Shown one piece after another: positions 6,295-12,414 of a DNA stretch of 13,736 nucleotides (positions within the stretch are counted from its first letter, which is position 1; every line of letters begins with the position of its first letter). A model generated the notes under the pieces. That model was not told where the DNA came from. It did not search any database and saw nothing but the letters and a program-made list of their open reading frames with translations. Position numbers and translations under genes: made by a program. The DNA lies in contig DATAWZ010000032.1 of NCBI GenBank assembly GCA_036266975.1, positions 1-13,736 of the forward strand, written 5' to 3'. The DNA is from DATAWZ01 sp036266975. GTDB lineage: Bacteria; Actinomycetota; Thermoleophilia; Solirubrobacterales; Solirubrobacteraceae.

Positions 6295-6929
6295 CCGGGC
6301 GCGCGCCGGATCGCGTCGTCGAGCAGCGCGGTGCAGCGCGCGTGCTGGGCGGCGGGGAGCACGCACGTCTCCTCGAAGAAGAAGCCGCTGCGCTCGGAGG
6401 GGTCAAAGAGCATCACGCCGTTGGCCGGCAGCGCGCCGCCCGAGGAGGCGCCGGTCCCATGGACGTGCGGAGGATCCTCGAACTCGACCGTCGTGCGGCT
6501 GCGTCGGGTGATGTGCTCGGCGGCGGGCGGATGGGCCTGGCACGGCGCCGGCGGATTCGCGTCGGAGAACAGCGAGCACGCCTCGCTCGCGCCGACGCCG
6601 CTGGTGTAGCCGACCGACTGGACCGAGACCGAGTCCGCGCCGTGGGTGATGCGCATCCCGGCCGACCCGTCGGCGCCGACGAGCCCCGAGCAGTGCCAGC
6701 CGGCGGGGGAGAGCACGAGCAGCAGATTGTTGCCGTAGTAGCTCAGGCCGGCGGCCTGGGCGGCGCCCAGCGGCGAGCCGCTCGTCGCGGGCAGGCGCTT
6801 GGTCGGCTGCGAGACGCCGTAGCCGGTCGGGCAGCGCACGACGCGGATGCTCGTCGCGCCGGCCGCGGCGGCGGCGACGAGCACGACCGCCGCCACCAGC
6901 AGCAGCGCGTACGCGGCCGAGCGGATCAC
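6291..6929 (-). CDS. Secreted six-cysteine protein of unknown function
   Basis: A 212-residue protein with an N-terminal signal peptide or anchor (IRSAAYALLLVAAVVLVAAAAAGA, cleavage near residue 24). The exported part has six cysteines, in VRCPTG, WHCSGL, EACSLF, APCQAH, ETCVLP and ARCTAL, which could form three disulfides. Segments such as LLVLSPAGWHCSGLVGADGSAGM and VEFEDPPHVHGTGASSGG recur in uncharacterised actinobacterial secreted proteins as I remember them. The start is GTG at 6929. It lies 16 bases after the stop of the upstream minus-strand gene but has its own -10-like box. The six Cys and signal peptide are seen; function is unknown. Confidence 0.82.
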   Translation of the reverse strand: MIRSAAYALLLVAAVVLVAAAAAGATSIRVVRCPTGYGVSQPTKRLPATSGSPLGAAQAAGLSYYGNNLLLVLSPAGWHCSGLVGADGSAGMRITHGADSVSVQSVGYTSGVGASEACSLFSDANPPAPCQAHPPAAEHITRRSRTTVEFEDPPHVHGTGASSGGALPANGVMLFDPSERSGFFFEETCVLPAAQHARCTALLDDAIRRAPG

Positions 6930-6935
6930 CGGGCC

Positions 6936-6941
6936 ACCGTA
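6936..6941 (-). promoter_or_regulatory. -10 box (TACGGT) for the secreted protein
   Basis: On the minus strand TGTTACGGT gives an extended TG-n-TAnnnT element. It ends 6 bases before the GTG start at 6929, with no room for a ribosome site. This suggests a leaderless transcript starting just past the stop of the upstream gene. Confidence 0.5.
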
Positions 6942-6945
6942 ACAG

Positions 6946-7647
6946 TCAGTCCGGCTGCAGCGTGCGGCCGGACAGGACCGACTGCGGCTGCTCGGCGACG
7001 ACGTCCGAGCCCGGCCGCGCCCAGTCGTCGCGGCGCTTGATCAGCAGCCACTGGGCCCGCGTGCGCTGCAGGGCGAAGCCGCCGCGCAGCTTCTCGCCGT
7101 GCAGCACGAAGACGGCGTGCCCGCGGCCGAGCGCCTCCGGCCAGGCCACCCGTCCGCCTTGCTCGTAGCCGCCGCGATCCCACACGATCGCCTCCGGGCC
7201 CTCCTGCCCGAGCGCGAGCTCGCGCGTGCCGGCCTCGACGGCCAGCCGCTTGACCGCCGGGTCGAGCGACGGCCCCTTGGGCAGGGTCCACGTGCGCATC
7301 GTGTGCCCGACCTGGAGCCGCAGGTCAAACCCCGCGCGCTGCTGGTCGATCAGAAACGCACCGGCCATCACCCCGCGGACCGCGAACTGCTCGTGGCCCT
7401 CGACGGCGACCGGGTCGGCATCGACGGTGGCGACGAGGGCGAGCGCCGGGCCGCGGCGCAGGAAGTCGAGCAGGGACTCCACCGCCGCGGGGTCGCCCTC
7501 GGCGTGGATCTGCACGTCGCCCTCGGGCAGGTTGCGCACCCAGCCCATCACGCCGAGCTCACGGGCACGGCGCAGGGTCGCCTCGCGAAAGCCGACGCCC
7601 TGCACACGGCCGCGCACGACGGCCCGGATCGCCTCGCTGCCCGACAC
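6946..7647 (-). CDS. Acylphosphatase fused to a degenerate LigD-type 3'-phosphoesterase domain
   Basis: A 233-residue two-domain protein. Residues 6-91 are acylphosphatase: RGRVQGVGFR with catalytic Arg21, GWVRN with catalytic Asn39, then EGDVQIHAEGDPAAVE. Residues 95-230 match the phosphoesterase domain found in DNA ligase D: FDLRLQVGHTMRTWTLPKGPSLDP, KRLAVE, IVWDRG, FVLHGEKLRGGFALQRT and WLLIKRRDDWA. In active enzymes the metal site uses His-x5-His-Tyr-Asp-x-Arg and a later His. Here the two first His positions are non-His (Gly106 at the second), the third is Arg142, and the EGEYGAG loop is deleted; Asp108 and Arg110 remain. The second domain is therefore probably not a metallo-phosphoesterase but may still bind DNA or RNA ends. 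The start is GTG 7647. I know of no standard annotation for this pairing. Confidence 0.88.
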   Translation of the reverse strand: MSGSEAIRAVVRGRVQGVGFREATLRRARELGVMGWVRNLPEGDVQIHAEGDPAAVESLLDFLRRGPALALVATVDADPVAVEGHEQFAVRGVMAGAFLIDQQRAGFDLRLQVGHTMRTWTLPKGPSLDPAVKRLAVEAGTRELALGQEGPEAIVWDRGGYEQGGRVAWPEALGRGHAVFVLHGEKLRGGFALQRTRAQWLLIKRRDDWARPGSDVVAEQPQSVLSGRTLQPD

Positions 7648-7656
7648 GCCCGCGTG

Positions 7657-7662
7657 ATTATG
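7657..7662 (-). promoter_or_regulatory. -10 box (CATAAT) for the acylphosphatase fusion
   Basis: CATAAT on the minus strand, one mismatch from TATAAT, ends 9 bases before the GTG start at 7647. The sequence between is GC-rich without a Shine-Dalgarno motif, so a leaderless or very short leader is likely. Confidence 0.5.
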
Positions 7663-7715
7663 GGGAAAAGGGTGGAAACGCTCCCGCCCGCCCCGGGGCG
7701 CTCCGACGCACGTGA

Positions 7716-8510
7716 TCAGAATCCGGTCGCGGAGAAGTGCTCGGGATCGGCCGGGCCGAGCTTGCCGCCGATCAGCTTCAGGGGGCCGGGCTGGCCCGCG
7801 AGCACTCCCAGCAGCTGGGCGGGCTGGGTGACGTCGACGGCGCCGCCCGGGTACTTGGTCGTCTCGTGGTTGCTGTAGCCGGCCGGGGCGCTGAAGTCAC
7901 CGGCGTCGTTGAGCGCCGCCTGCTGGACGAAGGTCCGGTAGCCGCTGGTCACGTAGCCGCTCCAGCCGTGCGCGGCGGCCCAGTGGAGGACCGGGATGAT
8001 CCAGTCGGCGATCGGTTTGCGCAGCGGGTTCCAGGACACGCCGGGGATGCTCGCGCCGGCGGCCACCGCCTGCTGCAGCGTGACGGACTCGTTGGCCACC
8101 GCCTGCTCGAAGGAGGAGGCGGTGTTCCCGGTCTGGGGCAGGGTGATCCCGGCGGCGGCCGCCTCCTGGACCTCCTTGCGGATTTCCGAGTCCGAGGGCG
8201 CGTCCGGCGAGACGTTGGCGCTGCCCACCGCGGTGTCGGCCGCGGCGACGACCGCGTCCGAGTCGACGTCGACCTTGGCGATCGTCGCCTGGCTGACCTT
8301 CGGCGGCGTGATCGGGTGCGCGTGGGTCGGGGTCGGCGTGAGCGCGGGGCGGCTCGCCGGCGCCGTCGCGCGGGCGGGCAGGCTCGGCGGCGGCGTGCTG
8401 GAGATGTGCACGGGCAGCGTCACCGTCGAGCGGGCGGTGGGGCCGGACCCGCCGCAGCCGGCGAGCAGGCCGAGCAGGAGTAGCGGGACGGGGGCCCAGC
8501 GTCGCGCCAT
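7716..8510 (-). CDS. M15/VanY-like D,D-carboxypeptidase lipoprotein
   Basis: A 264-residue predicted lipoprotein. The signal MARRWAPVPLLLLGLLAGC has a lipobox with Cys19. A Pro/Thr-rich linker (about 30-70) follows, then a helical middle and a C-terminal peptidase_M15-type domain: SGYVTSGYRT (184-192), the zinc motif S-x-H...G-x-A-V-D (His215, Asp226) and DPEHF (His258). In VanY-like enzymes the motif is SEHQTGLAVD; here four extra residues separate His and Asp. Such enzymes trim peptidoglycan stem peptides outside the membrane. ATG 8510 gives a standard lipoprotein signal; ATG 8519 and GTG 8525 are in-frame alternatives. No ribosome site is seen for any of them. Zinc activity is likely but the altered loop leaves some doubt. 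Confidence 0.82.
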   Translation of the reverse strand: MARRWAPVPLLLLGLLAGCGGSGPTARSTVTLPVHISSTPPPSLPARATAPASRPALTPTPTHAHPITPPKVSQATIAKVDVDSDAVVAAADTAVGSANVSPDAPSDSEIRKEVQEAAAAGITLPQTGNTASSFEQAVANESVTLQQAVAAGASIPGVSWNPLRKPIADWIIPVLHWAAAHGWSGYVTSGYRTFVQQAALNDAGDFSAPAGYSNHETTKYPGGAVDVTQPAQLLGVLAGQPGPLKLIGGKLGPADPEHFSATGF

Positions 8511-8557
8511 GGCGCGCATGATCACGGCGTCGGACGCCGTTGTCGAGTCCGAACCGC

Positions 8558-9334
8558 TCAGGGTCGCATGTAGGCGCCGCCGGAGACGTTGATCGTCTCC
8601 CCGGTGATCGACGCGCTGCGCGTGCCCGCGAGGAACAGCACCGCGTCGGCGATGTCCTGCGGCGCGACCGGATGGCCGAGCGGGATCTGCCCCTCGAGCT
8701 CGGCGAGGTCCTCGGGGGGGATCATCCGGGCCAGGAACGGGTTGGGCACGAGCCCCGGCGCGACCGCGTTGACGCGCACGCCGTGGGGCGCGGCCTGCTT
8801 GGCCGTCGAGCGCGTGAGCGCGAGGACCCCCGCCTTGGCCGCGTGGTAGGCGGTATTGCCCGGGACGCCGCTGGTCCACGCCTCGATCGAGGCGATGTTG
8901 ACGATCGCGCCGCTGCCGCGCTCGATCATCCCGGGCAGGACGGCGCGCATGGTCAGGAAGTGGCCGGTCAGGCAGATGTCGATGACCCGCCGCCAGGAGT
9001 CGGTCGAGGTCTCCCACACCGGGGCGGGCTCGGAGGTGCCGGCGTTGTTGACGAGCACGTCGATGCGGCCCCAGTCGGCGAGGACGCCGTCGATCGCCGA
9101 CTGCACCGCCTGCTCGTCGCGCACGTCGAGCGGCAGCCCGAGCGCGCGGCGGCCGGTCTCGGCGCCGATCTCCTCGGCGACCCGCGCCGTGCGCTTGGGG
9201 TCCAGGTCGGTGACCACGACGTCGGCGCCGGCCTGCGCAAGCGTGCGCGCGGTGGCCTGCCCGATACCGGCGCCGGCTGCCGCGGTCACGAACGCGACGC
9301 GGCCGTCGAGCTCGCCGATATTATCGATACTCAT
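8558..9334 (-). CDS. Short-chain dehydrogenase/reductase (FabG-like SDR)
   Basis: A 258-residue classical SDR. The Rossmann motif T17-AAA-G21-A-G23-I-G25 binds the cofactor, and Asp43 at the end of strand 2 favours NAD(H). NNAG is at 96-99. The catalytic triad is Ser149, Tyr163 and Lys167 (YHAAK). The C-terminus GETINVSGG is typical. The catalytic-tetrad Asn, usually in (V/N)NLxG, is Cys121 here (DICLTG). The likely reaction is oxidation or reduction of a hydroxy/keto group, perhaps on an acyl or steroid-like compound; the substrate is not defined. The ATG start at 9334 overlaps the ATG of the divergent LLM gene within CATG. Its codons 2-6 are unusually AT-rich because they hold the other gene's -10 box. 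Confidence 0.92.
   Translation of the reverse strand: MSIDNIGELDGRVAFVTAAAGAGIGQATARTLAQAGADVVVTDLDPKRTARVAEEIGAETGRRALGLPLDVRDEQAVQSAIDGVLADWGRIDVLVNNAGTSEPAPVWETSTDSWRRVIDICLTGHFLTMRAVLPGMIERGSGAIVNIASIEAWTSGVPGNTAYHAAKAGVLALTRSTAKQAAPHGVRVNAVAPGLVPNPFLARMIPPEDLAELEGQIPLGHPVAPQDIADAVLFLAGTRSASITGETINVSGGAYMRP
9319..9324 (+). promoter_or_regulatory. -10 box (TATTAT) for the LLM oxidoreductase
   Basis: TATTAT, one mismatch from TATAAT, ends 8 bases before ATG 9333. It lies inside codons 4-6 of the divergent SDR gene. No Shine-Dalgarno motif intervenes, so a leaderless mRNA is predicted. Confidence 0.6.
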
Positions 9335-10349
9335 GGTCTCAGTATACCCGCGGCTGGGACTGGCGGTCCCGATCGAGGGCCTGCCGCTGCGCGACGCGCT
9401 GGACCTCGCGGTGCGGGCTTCCGAGCTCGGTTACGACGACTGCTGGTCCTACGAGGTGAACGTCAGCGACGGCTTCACGCCGCTCGCCTGGCTCACCGGT
9501 CAGGCGCCCTCGCTGCGCCTGGGCATCAGCATCATCCCCGCCTTCACGCGCCCGCCGGCGCTGCTGGCGATGACGAGCGCCTCGCTGCAGCAGCTCTCCG
9601 GGGGCCGCTTCGTGCTCGGCCTGGGCTCCTCCTCGCCGAACATCGTCGAGCGCTGGATGGGCGGCACCTACGAGCGCCCGCTCACGCGCGTTCGTGAGAC
9701 GGTCGAGGCGGTGCGGCTCGTGCTCAGCGCCGAGAAGGCCTCCTACCACGGCACGACGCTGCGCCTCGACGACTTCCGCCTGGACATGGAGCCCACGCCG
9801 GTGCCGATCATGCTCGGGGCGCTCGGCCCGCGCATGTTCGCGCTCGCGGGCGAGATCGGTGACGGGGTGATCACGGTCTTCAACTCGGTGGCGGCCACGG
9901 CGGCGCTGATCGCGGAGTGCGGGCCCGGCGACGGCTTCGACGTGGTGAGCAAGCTGTTCATCGCCGTCGACGAGGACGACGCGGCGCTGCGCGACATGCT
10001 GCGCCGGATGCTCACCGGCTACGGCACGGTGCCGGCCTACAACCGCTACCTCGCGCGCCAGGGCTACGCCGCGCAGGCGAGCGCGATGGCCGAGGCCTGG
10101 GCGCGCGGCGACCGGCGCGCCGCGCTGGCCGCGGTCGACGACGAGATGCTCGGCCAGATCTTCGTGTTCGGCTCGGCCGCGGACTGTGCGCGGCGGCTGC
10201 GCGACTACGCCGCGGCGGGGGTCCGCACGGTGCTGATCGCGCCGATGACCGCGGCCGGCGACCCGACCGAGCGGCGGCGCCGCGTCGAGCATACGATCGA
10301 GCAGGTCGCGCTGGCCTTGGGGCCGGCGTCAGCTCGCCGGCGCGACTGA
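9333..10349 (+). CDS. LLM-class (luciferase-like, possibly F420-dependent) oxidoreductase
   Basis: A 338-residue TIM-barrel flavin/F420 oxidoreductase of the luciferase-like family. Signatures are PRLGLAVPIEGLPLRDALDLAVRASELGYDDCW at the N-terminus, LRLGISIIPAFTRPPALLAMTSASLQQLSGGRFVLGLGSSS, RETVEAVRLVL, VPIMLGALGPRMFALAGEIGDGVI and the C-terminal FGSAADCARRLRDYAAAGVRTVLI. F420-dependent relatives are common in actinobacteria, but FMN cannot be excluded. ATG 9333 is the only start that keeps the conserved first strand. It overlaps the SDR start by two bases. The last 21 bases overlap the convergent membrane-protein gene. The substrate is unknown; pairing with an SDR suggests a shared oxidative or reductive pathway. 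Confidence 0.9.
   Translation: MVSVYPRLGLAVPIEGLPLRDALDLAVRASELGYDDCWSYEVNVSDGFTPLAWLTGQAPSLRLGISIIPAFTRPPALLAMTSASLQQLSGGRFVLGLGSSSPNIVERWMGGTYERPLTRVRETVEAVRLVLSAEKASYHGTTLRLDDFRLDMEPTPVPIMLGALGPRMFALAGEIGDGVITVFNSVAATAALIAECGPGDGFDVVSKLFIAVDEDDAALRDMLRRMLTGYGTVPAYNRYLARQGYAAQASAMAEAWARGDRRAALAAVDDEMLGQIFVFGSAADCARRLRDYAAAGVRTVLIAPMTAAGDPTERRRRVEHTIEQVALALGPASARRRD
9341..9346 (-). promoter_or_regulatory. -10 box (TATACT) for the SDR
   Basis: On the minus strand TATACT ends 6 bases before the SDR ATG at 9334. It lies inside codons 3-5 of the divergent LLM gene (tca gta tac). The spacing predicts transcription beginning at the start codon. Confidence 0.65.
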
Positions 10350-11078
10350 CGCCTGCTCGAACCGCTCGGCCTGACGGTCGATCGCCCGCAGCTGGCAGAA
10401 GAACATCATGAAGATCCACACGCCGAAGGCGGCGAACACGAGCCAGAAGGCGAGCGCGCCCCGCCACGAGAACGGGCCGTGCATGACCCAGATGGTGGGG
10501 GCGCCGGGGATGAACAGCACGGCGATGGCCAGCTCGGCGATCCCGACCCAGCGCGGGTAGAGCGGAATCCTGCTGCGGTCCATCAGAATCGCCAAACCGG
10601 TGGCGCCGTACTCGACCACCGGGAAGGAGAACGTCCACACGAACGTCGTCCACGAGATGTCGTTGAGGGTGCGGGTGACCTGCGGGGACCCGTTGGTGCG
10701 GAAGACGGCGACGGCGAGCATCAGCTCGGGGATCAGGAAGAGCATCAGCAGGACCACGCCGCACATCAGCTGGACGTCGGCGAACGGCGCGAGGTCCGGA
10801 TCGCTGCGCTTGAGCTGGTAGCTGATCAGCGCGACGAACGGCGCCAGCAGCGGAGTCCCAGCCAGGCAGATGAGCAGACCGGCGCGCACCTGTCCCCGGT
10901 GGTCGCGGTAGAAGGCGGCGACGTGCGCCGCGCTGTCCGAGGGCGAGGGCGGGGGGACGAGCCCGGCGATGAACAGCAGCCCGATGGCGAGCATGACCAT
11001 GAAGATCGGCCCGCACCACGCGCAGATCAGCTGCACGCGGCGGTTCACGCCGATCGGCGGAGCCCCGGGGTCAGGCAT
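10329..11078 (-). CDS. Six-helix integral membrane protein, unknown function
   Basis: A 249-residue protein with six hydrophobic spans at about residues 15-41, 66-88, 103-126, 143-165, 175-197 and 207-229. An extracytoplasmic-type loop, VPPPSPSDSAAHVAAFYRDHRGQ (41-63), follows span 1. Both ends are hydrophilic and probably cytoplasmic. Glu118 within span 3 (LIPELMLA) and Glu156 in span 4 (PVVEYGAT) are charged residues in membrane segments and could matter for function. I do not recognise a named family; similar proteins occur beside oxygenase and lipid genes in actinobacteria from memory. It is convergent with the LLM gene, overlapping 21 bases, and divergent from the flavin monooxygenase gene. 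Confidence 0.85.
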   Translation of the reverse strand: MPDPGAPPIGVNRRVQLICAWCGPIFMVMLAIGLLFIAGLVPPPSPSDSAAHVAAFYRDHRGQVRAGLLICLAGTPLLAPFVALISYQLKRSDPDLAPFADVQLMCGVVLLMLFLIPELMLAVAVFRTNGSPQVTRTLNDISWTTFVWTFSFPVVEYGATGLAILMDRSRIPLYPRWVGIAELAIAVLFIPGAPTIWVMHGPFSWRGALAFWLVFAAFGVWIFMMFFCQLRAIDRQAERFEQASVAPAS

Positions 11079-11084
11079 GGGCGA

Positions 11085-11090
11085 ACCCTA
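11085..11090 (-). promoter_or_regulatory. -10 box (TAGGGT) for the membrane protein
   Basis: On the minus strand TGTAGGGT contains TAnnnT and ends 6 bases before ATG 11078, again fitting a leaderless transcript. Confidence 0.5.
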
Positions 11091-11106
11091 CAGATTCTGC
11101 GTCTGG

Positions 11107-11156
11107 GCGTCTCATAACTGATGTGGGTTGACGGGGTCGATGCCATTATGAGATGC
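11107..11156. promoter_or_regulatory. Long-spaced inverted repeat, candidate operator
   Basis: The arms gcgtctcataa (11107-11117) and ttatgagatgc (11146-11156) are complementary at 10 of 11 positions, with a 28-base spacer. The spacer contains TTGACG (11128-11133), a fair -35 box for the plus-strand gene. The repeat lies between the divergent membrane-protein and monooxygenase genes, so a dimeric repressor there could control one or both. The arms are AT-rich against a GC-rich background. No regulator gene is in the window. Confidence 0.6.
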
Positions 11157-11176
11157 TGCGACTCAAAATCGGGTCC

Positions 11177-11184
11177 GGAGGAGG
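11177..11184 (+). promoter_or_regulatory. Strong Shine-Dalgarno site (GGAGGAGG)
   Basis: GGAGGAGG ends 8 bases before ATG 11193 and fixes this as the start, against a frame open from 11121. It is the strongest ribosome site seen in the window, where most transcription units look leaderless. Confidence 0.85.
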
Positions 11185-11192
11185 TTCGCACC

Positions 11193-12413
11193 ATGGCCAC
11201 ACCGCCGACGGCGACGACGGACGCTGGGTCCGGGAACGCCGAGTTGCTCGAGCGCGCAAGGGCGCTGTTCCCGCTGCTTCGCCAGAACATGGCGAAGACC
11301 GACCAGGAGCGGCGGCTGCCGCAGGAGAACGTCGACGCGCTGATCGAGGCGGGGCTGTTCCGCACCTGGATGCCTCGGCGCTACGGCGGCTTCGAGGCCG
11401 ACATCAAGACGGGCCTGCGGATCAGCGCCGAGCTGGCGCGCGGCTGCCCGGCCACGGGCTGGAACAACAGCATGATGAACGCCGCGGGCTATCTGGCCTG
11501 GATGCTGCCGGTCCAGGGCCAGGAGGAGATCATCAGCCACGATCCGGCGCCGCGCTTCGCCGGCGTGTTCACCCCCAAGCCCGAACACCCGGTCCGCCCC
11601 GTCGACGGCGGCTACGTGATCAGCGGGAAGTGGCCGTTCGCCTCGGGCTGCCTGCACAGCACGTGGTCGATGGCGCCCGCGCCGCTCATCCAGGACGGCC
11701 AGATGGTCAATGCACTGCTGCTGTTCGCACCGTCGAGCGAGTTCGAGATCATCGACGACTGGTACGTCCTGGGCATGCGCGGGACCGGCAGCAACACGCT
11801 CGTCGCCAACGAGTTGTTCGTCCCCACCCACCGGACGCTGAACATGATGGGCCCGCAGGGAATCATCGAGAGCGTGATCCCCAGCGAGCACCGTGACTCC
11901 GAGGCCCTCTATCGCGTCCCGATCGGCACGCTGGCCGGTGCGGTGACCGGCATCGCGGCGCTCGGGATCGCCCGCGCGGCGCTCGAGTACGTCCTGGAGA
12001 AGCTGCCGAGCCGGACGGTCTCCTACAGCACCCGCATCGCCAGCCAGGTCGTGCCCAACCAGATGCTGCTCGCCGAGGCCGCCCACAACGTCGACCTGGC
12101 CACGTTCCTGTTCGACCGCCTGGGCGACGATCTGTATGCGGCCGGCGTCGCCGGGGGGCCGCCCGAGGACGTGCGCCTGCGCGCGCGCATGCGCAACGAC
12201 GCCGGCTACGCGGTGGAGCTCTGCCGGCGGGCCGTCGAGGCGGTGGTCACCGTCTCGGGCGCGTCGAGCATGCGCGAGGGCAGTGCGCTTCAGCAGTGGC
12301 ATCGCGACATGCGGACCGCGTCGCTGCACGGCGCCTCGATCTCGCTGACGACGCTCGAGCAGTACGGTGCCTCGCTGGTCGGCGAGCAGTCCGACGCGTC
12401 GTTCCTGCTCTGA
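11193..12413 (+). CDS. HsaA-like flavin-dependent monooxygenase (acyl-CoA dehydrogenase fold)
   Basis: A 406-residue protein of the acyl-CoA dehydrogenase fold, but of the group D monooxygenase branch (HsaA, HpaB-like hydroxylases). Evidence is the opening LLERARALFPLLRQNMAKTDQERRLPQENVDALIEAGLFR, CPATGWNN (85-92), ISGKWPFASG (143-152), VLGMRGTGSNTLVANELFVP (192-211) and a C-terminal helical domain with REGSALQQWHRDMRTASLH. It lacks the acyl-CoA dehydrogenase catalytic Glu motifs. Such enzymes hydroxylate aromatic or phenolic compounds using reduced flavin from a separate reductase; no reductase gene is seen nearby. The next gene, a P450, starts one base after its stop, so they form an operon. 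The substrate is unknown. Confidence 0.85.
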   Translation: MATPPTATTDAGSGNAELLERARALFPLLRQNMAKTDQERRLPQENVDALIEAGLFRTWMPRRYGGFEADIKTGLRISAELARGCPATGWNNSMMNAAGYLAWMLPVQGQEEIISHDPAPRFAGVFTPKPEHPVRPVDGGYVISGKWPFASGCLHSTWSMAPAPLIQDGQMVNALLLFAPSSEFEIIDDWYVLGMRGTGSNTLVANELFVPTHRTLNMMGPQGIIESVIPSEHRDSEALYRVPIGTLAGAVTGIAALGIARAALEYVLEKLPSRTVSYSTRIASQVVPNQMLLAEAAHNVDLATFLFDRLGDDLYAAGVAGGPPEDVRLRARMRNDAGYAVELCRRAVEAVVTVSGASSMREGSALQQWHRDMRTASLHGASISLTTLEQYGASLVGEQSDASFLL

Positions 12414-12414
12414 G

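Noticed and set aside
7689..7700. 12-base palindrome cgccccggggcg as a terminator after the M15 lipoprotein gene
   Set aside because: There is no loop and no following U-run; it is likely chance in GC-rich DNA.
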